Shown piece after piece: positions 15,114 to 22,850 of a stretch of 39,311 nucleotides of DNA. The DNA comes from DATMXS01 sp050260275 (GTDB lineage: Bacteria; Acidobacteriota; Terriglobia; Bryobacterales; Bryobacteraceae): NCBI GenBank assembly GCA_050260275.1, contig JBLNBX010000005.1, forward strand, positions 1 to 39,311. Direction: 5' to 3'. A program made the position numbers and the translations under genes. The notes under the pieces were generated by a model that worked only from the letters and a program-made list of their open reading frames with translations, was not told where the DNA came from and made no database searches. The number at the start of each line of letters is the position of its first letter. Positions within the stretch are counted from its first letter, which is position 1.

Positions 15114-16619
15114 CTACGGCCTCGCGAGAACCGCCGCCCACTGCCCGCCGCTTTCCCAGTAGGCAACGCGCTCCACACCGAAGCGGCGCTCGATGTACTC
15201 CGGTTCCACCGGTGGCTGCCAGTGGTAGGCGCGGCGCATCAGTCCGTAAACGAATGGAACGCGGCGCAGGTCGCCCGCGCGCACCCAGTCGCGCGAAAAC
15301 AGCACGAACACGTCCACGGACTTCGGATCGAGCGCGCCTATGGGTGGCGGTGTGAAGTCTTGCACCCGCTGGATGCGTATGCGATGGCCCACGTATCCGA
15401 GTTCGGGAAGCCAGAGCGCCTCTGTGAGCGGCCACGCGGTTGTCACGGTGCGCCCGGGGTACTGCTCCTCCACGTAACGCGCCGCCCTCTGCTGCAGCCG
15501 CACGAAATCCACCATGGCGAGGTTGTTCTCGTACGGGAACGGATACGGTGGATTCCAGAACAGGCCGATGACGAGCGCCACCGCGAGCGCCACCTGCGCC
15601 AGGCGCGGCATGGCCGCGGCGAAAGCGATGTACATGATGACGAGCGCGGGCAGCAGATAGCGCTCCAGTACAGCGCCCCCGAATACCGTCACCACCAGCG
15701 CATGCGCCAGCGCAACCGTGCCGGCTACCTTCCATGCTCGCGTGCGGAACATGCCCGCGCGCCACGCGAGGAACACGAAAACCCACCCGAGCAAGTGGAA
15801 GTGCTCTATCCCGAGGTAGAAAGCCCGCCGCGCGAGCGCGATCGCGAGCCGGATGGGATGCAGCGCGAACGTCACGTTGTACCCCGCGAACTCGCTGTTG
15901 CCCAGCGGATTCCCTGTGGCGTTCCACAGGAAGCCGATCCAGGCGGCCAGCGCAACCGCGGGCAGCGCGAACCATGCGGCGTCCCGCCATCGCCGGTCTT
16001 TCAGCAGCCACAGCGCGAACACCGCCGGCGCCACTATCGCCGTCTCTTTGACGAGCACCGCCGCCACGCACACGGCCGCCGCGGTGCGCGTGCGTCCTTG
16101 CAGGAACAGCAGCAGCGCCCAGGAGGCGAGCAGCATCGCGGGCATGTCGAGCTGCGCCAGCATCGCCTGCGTGTAGAACAGCGGCGAGGCTAGCAAAAAC
16201 AGCACCGCCGCGAACGCCGGCGCGCCGCGCGCTCCCTTGGTCAGCTCAATCGCAAGCAGGAAGACGACGAATACCGCGAGCGAGGCCAGCAGCAGCATGG
16301 CCGCGCGCGTCGCCTCGTTCGAGTATCCGAACACGCTCCAGACGGCGGCCAGGTACGCCATCACGCCCGGCGGATGCACGTTCGGCACGGTGCGCTGCGG
16401 CACCCACGCTCCGCGCTCGTAGATATCGAGTGCGGCGGGAACGAACTGTCCCTGCTCGTCCCAGTAATACGGCAGGTCCAGATAGCCCGCGTGCGTCAGG
16501 AACACAACGAGCGCGAACGATACGAAGAAGAAAAGGTACGTGTCGATCCGCACCCGGTGCGTCCGCTCCGCAAGGGCGGGAGCTGTGGCAGCCCTATTGC
16601 AGCGTTGAGCCTTGGACAC
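15114..16619 (-). CDS. GT39/ArnT-type integral membrane glycosyltransferase
   Basis: Up to 501 residues from GTG 16619, overlapping the upstream gene by 26 bases; an in-frame GTG at 16553 (residue 23), just before the first membrane segment, would avoid the overlap. The order is membrane segment 1 (TYLFFFVSFALVVFLTHAGY), then YYWDEQGQFVPAALDIYERG with the Asp-Glu pair placed as in PMT/ArnT family enzymes, then VHPPGVMAYLAAVW and about ten further hydrophobic segments, ending in a soluble C-terminal part of about 150 residues. Such enzymes use polyprenyl-phosphate sugars and act on the periplasmic side on protein, lipid A or other acceptors. Donor and acceptor are unknown. It is directly linked to a DUF3467 gene. 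Confidence 0.82.
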   Translation of the reverse strand: MSKAQRCNRAATAPALAERTHRVRIDTYLFFFVSFALVVFLTHAGYLDLPYYWDEQGQFVPAALDIYERGAWVPQRTVPNVHPPGVMAYLAAVWSVFGYSNEATRAAMLLLASLAVFVVFLLAIELTKGARGAPAFAAVLFLLASPLFYTQAMLAQLDMPAMLLASWALLLFLQGRTRTAAAVCVAAVLVKETAIVAPAVFALWLLKDRRWRDAAWFALPAVALAAWIGFLWNATGNPLGNSEFAGYNVTFALHPIRLAIALARRAFYLGIEHFHLLGWVFVFLAWRAGMFRTRAWKVAGTVALAHALVVTVFGGAVLERYLLPALVIMYIAFAAAMPRLAQVALAVALVIGLFWNPPYPFPYENNLAMVDFVRLQQRAARYVEEQYPGRTVTTAWPLTEALWLPELGYVGHRIRIQRVQDFTPPPIGALDPKSVDVFVLFSRDWVRAGDLRRVPFVYGLMRRAYHWQPPVEPEYIERRFGVERVAYWESGGQWAAVLARP

Positions 16620-16887
16620 GCGGCTCCAGGTTGATCTCGCCGAATGCGGATTCGTACTGCTGCACGTTCTGTGTAAGCACGTTCAGTAGCGCCTTGGCCT
16701 GCTGCGGGCTCAGGTACACGCCCTGGAACATCTGTATCGCGACCGCGTCTGGAGCGTTCTGCGTAATGATGCCGAACGACAGGAAGAAGTCCCACAGGTT
16801 CACTCGAACCTGGACGCTGTTTGCGTAATTCTCCCGGTATTCGGGCGTCTTGACGATCTGTATGTGCGGTGGCTGCGGCGTTGTCAC
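16594..16887 (-). CDS. DUF3467 family protein
   Basis: 97 residues from GTG 16887, which has a strong AGGGGG site five bases upstream. The sequence EYRENYANSVQVRVNLWDFF, then LSFG, VYLSPQQAKALLNVLTQNV and QQYESAFGEI matches the DUF3467 pattern (YSN..., 'SP..AK.L', YE..FG.I). The family is small, soluble and without known function. It precedes a membrane glycosyltransferase and overlaps it by 26 bases if the GTG at 16619 is used. No link to that enzyme is known. Confidence 0.85.
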   Translation of the reverse strand: MTTPQPPHIQIVKTPEYRENYANSVQVRVNLWDFFLSFGIITQNAPDAVAIQMFQGVYLSPQQAKALLNVLTQNVQQYESAFGEINLEPRVQGSTLQ

Positions 16888-16994
16888 TGGTCCCCCTTTG
16901 GCAATCTGACGGATCTGCGAGACAGCATACTACGCGACGGCGTCTACCGAGGCGCGCTGCATGGAGCGCGCCGCCGAATTGATCACGTCGGCCG

Positions 16995-19415
16995 CTACTC
17001 GTAGCGCAGCGCCGTCATCGGGTCCACGCGAGACGCGCGCCGCGCGGGCAGCAAACACGCCGTCGTCGCCGCCACACCTAGCGCTGCCACGGCCGACGCG
17101 ATGATGCGCGGATCCGTGGCGCTTACCTCGAACAGCGCGCTCCGCAGAACGCGCTCCAGCGCCAGCGCCGCCGCTACGCCCACGAGGAGGCCCGCCGCTA
17201 CCGGCGCGAGTCCTTGCTTGAGCACCATCGCCATCAGGTTCCCCGCAGTAGCGCCCAGCGCCATGCGTATGCCCATCTCGTTCGTGCGCCGCGCCACTGC
17301 GTGCGCGATCACGCCGTATATGCCCAGGCAGGCCAACGCCAGCGCCGTCACCGCAAACGCGGCCACCAGCCACATCTGGAAGCGCCGCCCAGCGGCAGCT
17401 TCAGACACCAGCTCGCGCATGGTCACCATCTCCGGCACGGGTATGCCGGGGTCCTCCGCCCAGACCGCGCGCCGCACCGCTTCCGCGGCAGCGCGTGGAT
17501 CCATTCCGGTCCGGACCAGGATGTAGAACTGGCTTCGGACGTTGGCCCAGTACGGGTAGTAGATCATCCGCGGCGGGTCTTTATCGAGGTTCGCGCGCAC
17601 GTCTCCCGCGATGCCGATCACCTCGGAATCCGGCTCGTGCCACCCTACCAACTTGCCGATGGGGTCCTCGCCCGGCCATAGCGCCTCCGCGGCTCGCGCT
17701 GAGAGGACTACCACCTTCCGGTCCCGGTCGCGCTCCTCGAAGCCGCGGCCCCTGATGATAGGTATGCCCATCGTCTCGAAGTACGCCTCGCTCGCGAACC
17801 GCATATTCGCGGAAGGCCGTTCTAGGAACGGGCGCGTCTCGCCGCGCGTGGTGAGCGTGTTCACCCACGTCTCGCCGGTCAATGGCAGCGCGTGCCCCAC
17901 GGCCGCGGACGTCACGCCCGGGATGGCCTGAATGCGCGGCAGCACTCTGTCGATGAAGGCCGTCCAGTCCTTGGGTTCCCGATATGTGTTCTGTGGCAGC
18001 CCCACTCGGGCCGCCATCACGCGCTCCGGCCGGAAGCCCTTATCCACCTGCATCAGCTTGATGAAGCTCGTGGCCAGCAGGCCCGCCACGATGACGAGCA
18101 CCGTGCTGAGGCACACCTCGGCGGCGACCAGCGCGTTTCGCAGCGACACGCTGCGCCCGCCTTCGCTCATGGACCGGCCTCCCGCCCTCAGCGAGTCCTG
18201 CGGATCCGCGCCCGAAATGCGCCACGCTGGCGCCAGCCCAGCCAGGGCCGCCGTGAGCGCCGTCACGCCGAGCGCAAACAGCAGCACCGTGCCATCGAGC
18301 GTGACCTCATCAAGCCGCGGCAGGTTTACCGGCGCGCTCCTCACAAGCGCGCCCAGTCCCGCATAGGCGGCCGCCACGCCGAGCGCGCCGCCAGCGGCCG
18401 AGAGAAGCGCGCTCTCGCACAGCGCCTGCCCCAGCAGACGCGCGCGGCTCGCTCCGAGCGCCGTCCGGACCGCCGCTTCCCGCCCGCGCGCCGCAGTGCG
18501 CGCCAGCGTGAGGTTCGCCAGGTTCACGCAGACTATCAGCAGCACCACTCCCACCGCCGCCAGCACCAGCACGAGCGCCTCGCGCGACTTTCCGGCCACC
18601 TCGTGCGCCAGCGGCACGATCACGGCCGTCGTCTCGTAGCGGTCTTGCTTCAGGCTGGCCACGAAGTTCGCGAGGATCCGGTTGAGGTCCGCGGCCGCGC
18701 GCTCGATGGTGACGCCTGGCTTGAGCCGCCCTATGCAGGCGTAGTTGAACTCTCCCATCGGTGAGGTCTTGCCGAGGTCCAGCCCCATCGGCAGCAACAC
18801 GTCTGGCACCGTTGCTTCGCGCGACAGCGAGCCGGAGATCTGCGGGTACCTGAAGTCCGCGGGAAGCACGCCCGCAACCACGTGCGGCCTGCCGTCAACC
18901 GTGATCGCGCTTCCAACCAGCGCGGGGTCAGCGCCGAAGCGCCTGCGCCGTAGGCCATCGGAGAGCAGAACCACATCGGCCCGCCCCGGTTGGTCTTCTT
19001 CCTCGAGGAAGGCCCGCCCAAGCCGGGGCTGTACACGCAGTATGGACAGCAGCGACGCCGAAACCCGCGCCGCACGCAACCGTTCGGGCGTGCCCGCGCC
19101 CGTCAGGTTCACCTCCTGGGCCTGGAGCAGCGCGATGTCCTCGAAGGTGCTCGATTTCCTGCGCCACTCGTCGAAATGCCGCGCGTTGACGGGCACCTCT
19201 GGGTACAACTCCTTGAAATTCTCGACCGTCTCCTGGATGTACACCAGCCGTTCGGAATCCTGGTAGGCCAGCGGCTTCAGTACGACCGCATTGACAATCG
19301 AGAAGATTGCCGTGTTTGCGCCGATGCCAAGGGCGAGCATCAGAACGGCGATCGCTGTGAAACCGGGTGCGCGCAGCAGGCTGCGGAGGGCGTAGCGGAA
19401 CTCGATGCTGCTCAT
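16995..19415 (-). CDS. ADOP-type (MacB/FtsX-like) ABC permease, orphan
   Basis: 806 residues from ATG 19415; a longer open frame upstream lacks family features. The start SSIEFRYALRSLLRAPGF, then TAIAVLMLALGIGANTAIFS, is characteristic. After helix 1 comes a MacB-type periplasmic domain (about 60-260), a first FtsX block (about 275-420, with VCVNLANLTLARTAARGREA), a second periplasmic domain (about 460-680) and a terminal FtsX block ending RRASRVDPMTALRYE. Two FtsX units in one chain and no ATPase gene nearby fit the acidobacterial duplicated orphan permease class. MacB-type proteins couple cytoplasmic ATP use to periplasmic motion without carrying substrate through the membrane. The cognate ATPase and cargo are unknown. 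The downstream DUF3467 gene is 107 bases away. Confidence 0.88.
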   Translation of the reverse strand: MSSIEFRYALRSLLRAPGFTAIAVLMLALGIGANTAIFSIVNAVVLKPLAYQDSERLVYIQETVENFKELYPEVPVNARHFDEWRRKSSTFEDIALLQAQEVNLTGAGTPERLRAARVSASLLSILRVQPRLGRAFLEEEDQPGRADVVLLSDGLRRRRFGADPALVGSAITVDGRPHVVAGVLPADFRYPQISGSLSREATVPDVLLPMGLDLGKTSPMGEFNYACIGRLKPGVTIERAAADLNRILANFVASLKQDRYETTAVIVPLAHEVAGKSREALVLVLAAVGVVLLIVCVNLANLTLARTAARGREAAVRTALGASRARLLGQALCESALLSAAGGALGVAAAYAGLGALVRSAPVNLPRLDEVTLDGTVLLFALGVTALTAALAGLAPAWRISGADPQDSLRAGGRSMSEGGRSVSLRNALVAAEVCLSTVLVIVAGLLATSFIKLMQVDKGFRPERVMAARVGLPQNTYREPKDWTAFIDRVLPRIQAIPGVTSAAVGHALPLTGETWVNTLTTRGETRPFLERPSANMRFASEAYFETMGIPIIRGRGFEERDRDRKVVVLSARAAEALWPGEDPIGKLVGWHEPDSEVIGIAGDVRANLDKDPPRMIYYPYWANVRSQFYILVRTGMDPRAAAEAVRRAVWAEDPGIPVPEMVTMRELVSEAAAGRRFQMWLVAAFAVTALALACLGIYGVIAHAVARRTNEMGIRMALGATAGNLMAMVLKQGLAPVAAGLLVGVAAALALERVLRSALFEVSATDPRIIASAVAALGVAATTACLLPARRASRVDPMTALRYE

Positions 19416-19645
19416 GGCTCTGTTGTAAATACGCACTAACCAGCCGTTCGTTCGCAGGAATATCGCCCCAAGGGGCCGGTGCGCACGCCGTCGCAGCCGG
19501 TTGAACGTGCGGCCGGGTGTCCCCTGTACCGCTCCCGTGCCGGTGCGGCCCCGCCCTGATCGCACGAGCCGGACACGCCGGACTCACCGGCATCGACTGC
19601 GGAAGCGCAGGTGATAGGTACGGGCAACCGGGCTGAAAATTGCCG

Positions 19646-19673
19646 TTGCAATCCGCCGCCGCTGGGCTAATAT
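19646..19673 (+). promoter_or_regulatory. candidate promoter of small exported protein
   Basis: TTGCAA (19646-19651) and TAATAT (19668-19673) lie 16 bases apart, with an AAGGAGG ribosome site at 19681-19687 and ATG at 19691. Each box matches four of six consensus bases. The region 19416-19645 upstream, which also leads the divergent permease, shows nothing else I can name. Confidence 0.4.
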
Positions 19674-19690
19674 ACCCCGGAAGGAGGCCT

Positions 19691-20140
19691 ATGCATAGCT
19701 GTCGTGTAGCTCTGTCTGCCGCCGCTCTTGTTGTGCTATTCGCTGTGCTCGCTTCCCCCGCCTATGCCGCCGACGGACCCGCGCTCGGTAAGTGGGCTTT
19801 CACGGGAAAGGACAATAGCGGCCTGGTATGGAAGGGAACGCTGATGATCGAGAAAATCGATCCGGACCGTTTCCAGGATGCCAAGTATCACTCCATGTGC
19901 GATCTCACCATGGAGTCCACGGATGAAACCCAGGGAACGATGGGCGTTGCGGCCCCCTGCACCTTTGACGCGCAGAGCCGAACCATATCTTTCAGCACCG
20001 GCGCAACCAGGATTTGGGTCTTCTCCGCCGTGGTCTCGGCCGACGGCAAGAGTCTCTCAAATGGAAAGTGGACCCGCACGAACGCCAGCGATAACTCGAT
20101 CATCGAAACCGGCGAGTGGTCCGCGAAGCTGGAGCAATGA
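19691..20140 (+). CDS. small exported protein of unknown function
   Basis: 149 residues from ATG 19691, supported by the perfect Shine-Dalgarno AAGGAGG three bases upstream; an in-frame upstream ATG at 19640 would place that site and the putative promoter inside the gene, so it is not used. Residues 1-27 form a Sec signal (MHSCRVALSAAALVV, then an Ala-rich end). The mature part of about 120 residues is polar and probably mostly beta strand, with two cysteines (in HSMCDLTME and AAPCTFDAQ) that could form a disulfide. A repeated theme is GKWAFTGKD at the start and NGKWTRTNA near the end. I do not recognise a family. It converges with the histidine kinase gene, 15 bases apart. Confidence 0.75.
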   Translation: MHSCRVALSAAALVVLFAVLASPAYAADGPALGKWAFTGKDNSGLVWKGTLMIEKIDPDRFQDAKYHSMCDLTMESTDETQGTMGVAAPCTFDAQSRTISFSTGATRIWVFSAVVSADGKSLSNGKWTRTNASDNSIIETGEWSAKLEQ

Positions 20141-20165
20141 GCCGGCGCCCGGCGCTCACGCCGGC
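20141..20165. terminator. candidate hairpin between convergent stops
   Basis: GCCGGCG (20141-20147) and CGCCGGC (20159-20165) are inverse complements with an 11-base loop. It starts at the stop of the exported protein gene and reaches into the last codons of the kinase gene. There is no T tract. Confidence 0.33.
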
Positions 20166-20944
20166 AGCGTGAAATGAACCGCCGCGCCGCGGCCCGGCTC
20201 CGACTCCACATGGATACGGCCACCGTGCCGCTCGACTATCTTGCGAGCGATCGCGAGTCCCATGCCGTTGCCTGGATAGTCCCGTCCGTGCAGGCGTCTC
20301 GCAACGTCGAAAACCGCGCTGTGGTAGGCGGCATCGATGCCCTGTCCGTTGTCGCGCACGGCAAAAGACCACTCGGCCCCGAGGCCGAGCGCCGAGATAT
20401 GGATCCTCGGCGGCTCCGGGCCGCGGAACTTCACCGCGTTATCGAGGAGTTCCGTAAACAGCAGCACCAGGTCAGCCTCGTCGGCCGTCACCAGCGGCAA
20501 GGGGTCGTGCGTTACGACGGCGTTGTTCTCCGTGATTGCCGGCCCTACCCGGTCCAGCGCGCAGTTGAGCGCGAGCTCGCACGGCACGCGCGAAAGCGGG
20601 CGCACGGGACCGTGCGCAAGCCGCGCGTAGACCAGCACATCGTCGAGCAGCGAGTCCATCCTTGCCGAGCTCTCAAGCACCGTCCGCAGATGCTCAACGC
20701 CTTCGGCGTCCAGCGCGTCCCCATAGCGCCGCGCCAGCAGCTCGGCGCTCCCGCGGACCGCACGCAGGAGTTCCCTCAGATCGTGCGAGACCGCGTAGCA
20801 CACCCGCAGTGAATCGTCGTTCGCGCGCCTCAGCTCCTCCGAACGCTCGGCCAGTTCGCGCTCCAGTGCTTCTGCTCGTGACGGCGAAATCTCGCGCCGG
20901 AGCCCGGTGCCCCCAGCGCGCGGAACATCTGGTCCGTTAGTCAT
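20156..20944 (-). CDS. soluble histidine kinase without sensor domain
   Basis: 262 residues. An N-terminal helical region (22-45) leads into the dimerisation H-box with His54 (YAVSHDLRELLRAVRG), followed by the ATPase domain: N-box ELLDNAVKF with Asn169, G1 box DNGQGID at 198-204, F-box around Phe212 and G2 box GNGMGL at 225-230, ending VHFTLPA. The H-box form (SHDLRE.LR) resembles that of phytochrome-like kinases. There is no membrane segment, PAS or GAF domain, and no response-regulator gene nearby, so signal and target are unknown; it may act with another sensor or an orphan regulator. GAGAAGG lies 13 bases before the ATG. Confidence 0.88.
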   Translation of the reverse strand: MTNGPDVPRAGGTGLRREISPSRAEALERELAERSEELRRANDDSLRVCYAVSHDLRELLRAVRGSAELLARRYGDALDAEGVEHLRTVLESSARMDSLLDDVLVYARLAHGPVRPLSRVPCELALNCALDRVGPAITENNAVVTHDPLPLVTADEADLVLLFTELLDNAVKFRGPEPPRIHISALGLGAEWSFAVRDNGQGIDAAYHSAVFDVARRLHGRDYPGNGMGLAIARKIVERHGGRIHVESEPGRGAAVHFTLPA

Positions 20945-20977
20945 TAACAGACGTTAACCTTCTCCCGCTGGTCCATG

Positions 20978-21712
20978 CTACAACGCGCGTTCGCCAATGT
21001 GGAGTGCGACTATGCCGCCTGTCATCCGCCGGTAGCGCACGGTGACGAAGCCGCAGGCGCGCATGGCTGAAGCCAACTCCTCTGCTGGAGGGAACTTGCG
21101 GACTGAATCCGGAAGGTAGTGATAGGCCGATCGTTCTCCCGAAACCAGGCCTCCGACGAGGGGCAGTATCCGCCCGGAGTAGAACCGGTACAGGTTCGCG
21201 AACACCGGCCATCGGGGCTCGGAGAACTCGAGGATCGCGGCTGTCCCACCTGGCTTTAGCACGCGCAGCATCTCGGCGAGCCCGCGCTCGTAGCTGGCCA
21301 GGTTGCGGAAGCCGAAGGCGGCAGTTATCAGGTCGAGCGAGCCGTCGGCCAGGGGCAACGCGAGCGCGTCGGCCTCGAAGAGGCGCGCCTGCGGCGCTTT
21401 CGCGCGCGCCCGCAACAACATGGGATGCGCGAAATCGGCCCCGAGGAGCGGCCGCCCGGCGGCGCGCTGCATCGCAATCAGAAGATCGCCGGTGCCGCAG
21501 CACAGGTCGAGGACGCGGGCATCGGCGCGGGTCAGAACCGGTCTTAACAGCCCCACTGTCCTGGCGCGCCACCAGCGGTCGGCGTTGAAGGAGAGCAGGT
21601 GATTGAGCAGGTCGTAGCGCGGCGCGACGCGCCCGAACATGGCGCGGACCCATCGTGCGACCTCGCGCTCCCCGGTTGCCCCCGGGGGCGCCGCACCGCG
21701 CGCGGAGCTCAT
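20978..21712 (-). CDS. ubiE: demethylmenaquinone/ubiquinone C-methyltransferase
   Basis: 244 residues. It has the MenG/UbiE signature set: MFGRVAPRYDLLNHLLSF near 25-42, the SAM-binding motif VLDLCCGTGD near 67-76, AFGFRNLASYERGLAEMLRV, LKPGGTAAILEFSEP, and YHYLPDSVRKFPP near 193-205. The enzyme methylates the ring carbon of demethylmenaquinone (or the ubiquinone precursor) using SAM in the last steps of quinone synthesis. Menaquinone is the expected quinone in Acidobacteriota, so menG is the likely functional name. Its ATG overlaps the stop of aroB by four bases (ATGA), so both are read from one message. Confidence 0.93.
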   Translation of the reverse strand: MSSARGAAPPGATGEREVARWVRAMFGRVAPRYDLLNHLLSFNADRWWRARTVGLLRPVLTRADARVLDLCCGTGDLLIAMQRAAGRPLLGADFAHPMLLRARAKAPQARLFEADALALPLADGSLDLITAAFGFRNLASYERGLAEMLRVLKPGGTAAILEFSEPRWPVFANLYRFYSGRILPLVGGLVSGERSAYHYLPDSVRKFPPAEELASAMRACGFVTVRYRRMTGGIVALHIGERAL

Positions 21713-22782
21713 CCCAGCGATTCCCGGATGGCCTCGCGCACGATGGCGTCGTCGATGCCCGTTACGATCGCCACGCTTCCGATGGCCTCGGGCAACACGA
21801 ACCGCACGCGCCCCTGAAGAGTTTTCTTGTCCATCAGCGTGCGCCTGACGAGAGCGTCCGCCGAGACTCCTTCGAGCGGTGGAATGGGGCCGTAGGCGTC
21901 TATTGCCGCTAGAATCCGCGCCGCAACATCAGCCTTCAGCCGGCCGGTTTTTTCGGCGATGCGCGTTGCCGCCTGCATGCCGAAAGCCACGGCCTCACCG
22001 TGGAGGAAGCGCGTGTACCCGGTTTCGGCCTCGAGTGCGTGTCCGATGGTGTGGCCGAAATTGAGAATCGCGCGCAGCCCCGCCTCCCGCTCGTCTGCGG
22101 ACACCACCTCGGCCTTTATGCGAACCGATTCCGCGATAGCCTGCTCGAGCACTTCCGGCTCGCGCGCGAGCACGGCCGTTCTCGATTCGACGAGCAGCTC
22201 AAACAGCTCGGGGCTTCGGATAACGCCAGTTTTGAGTATCTCGAACAGTCCGGCGCGGTACTCGCGTTCCGGGAGCGTCGAGAGCACGCCGGGATCGATG
22301 AGCACGGCAACGGGCTGGTGGAAAGCGCCGGCGAGGTTCTTCCCGCAGGCGAGGTCCACTCCCGTCTTGCCGCCGATGCCGGCGTCCACCTGCGCGAGCA
22401 GGGTGGTGGGGGCCTGCAGCACCGGCACTCCCCGCATGAAGATGGCGGCCAGGAAACCCGCTACGTCGTTCACCACGCCCCCGCCGAAGCCGATGACGAG
22501 GCTCGAACGGTCGCCGCCGCGGCAGGCCATGTCCGTCGCGAGCGCCTCCACAGCGCTCAGCCGCTTGTTCTCCTCGCCGCCAGGGAAGAACAGCACCTCG
22601 TGGGAGCGCGCGGCGAGCGCTGGCGCGAGCCTTTCACAATGTCGCTCCCAGATGGTGCGCTCGGTTACTACGAACACGCGGCCGCAGCCGGCTGGAAAGT
22701 ACTCCGCCGCGCGCGCCAGGACACCCCGCTCGATCACGGCTTCGTACTTGCGCTGGGACGTCGCGACGGCAAACGAACGCAT
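21709..22782 (-). CDS. aroB: 3-dehydroquinate synthase
   Basis: 357 residues, full length. Motifs: VIGFGGGVVNDVAGFLAAIF (NAD-binding Gly-rich loop), APTTLLAQVDAGIGGKTGVD, GLFEILKTGVI with the metal-ligand Glu, ILNFGHTIGHALE and LHGEAVAFGMQ with the two His ligands. AroB converts DAHP to 3-dehydroquinate in the second step of the shikimate pathway, using NAD and Zn2+ or Co2+. The end overlaps ubiE/menG by four bases, which ties chorismate supply to menaquinone methylation. It diverges from nadB with 68 bases between the starts. The ribosome site is weak. Confidence 0.96.
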   Translation of the reverse strand: MRSFAVATSQRKYEAVIERGVLARAAEYFPAGCGRVFVVTERTIWERHCERLAPALAARSHEVLFFPGGEENKRLSAVEALATDMACRGGDRSSLVIGFGGGVVNDVAGFLAAIFMRGVPVLQAPTTLLAQVDAGIGGKTGVDLACGKNLAGAFHQPVAVLIDPGVLSTLPEREYRAGLFEILKTGVIRSPELFELLVESRTAVLAREPEVLEQAIAESVRIKAEVVSADEREAGLRAILNFGHTIGHALEAETGYTRFLHGEAVAFGMQAATRIAEKTGRLKADVAARILAAIDAYGPIPPLEGVSADALVRRTLMDKKTLQGRVRFVLPEAIGSVAIVTGIDDAIVREAIRESLG

Positions 22783-22850
22783 GAATTCTTTGTACCATCG
22801 CAGGCCGCCCGGAAGCGCCGCCTGTGCCGGACTGCGATACTGGAATTTCT

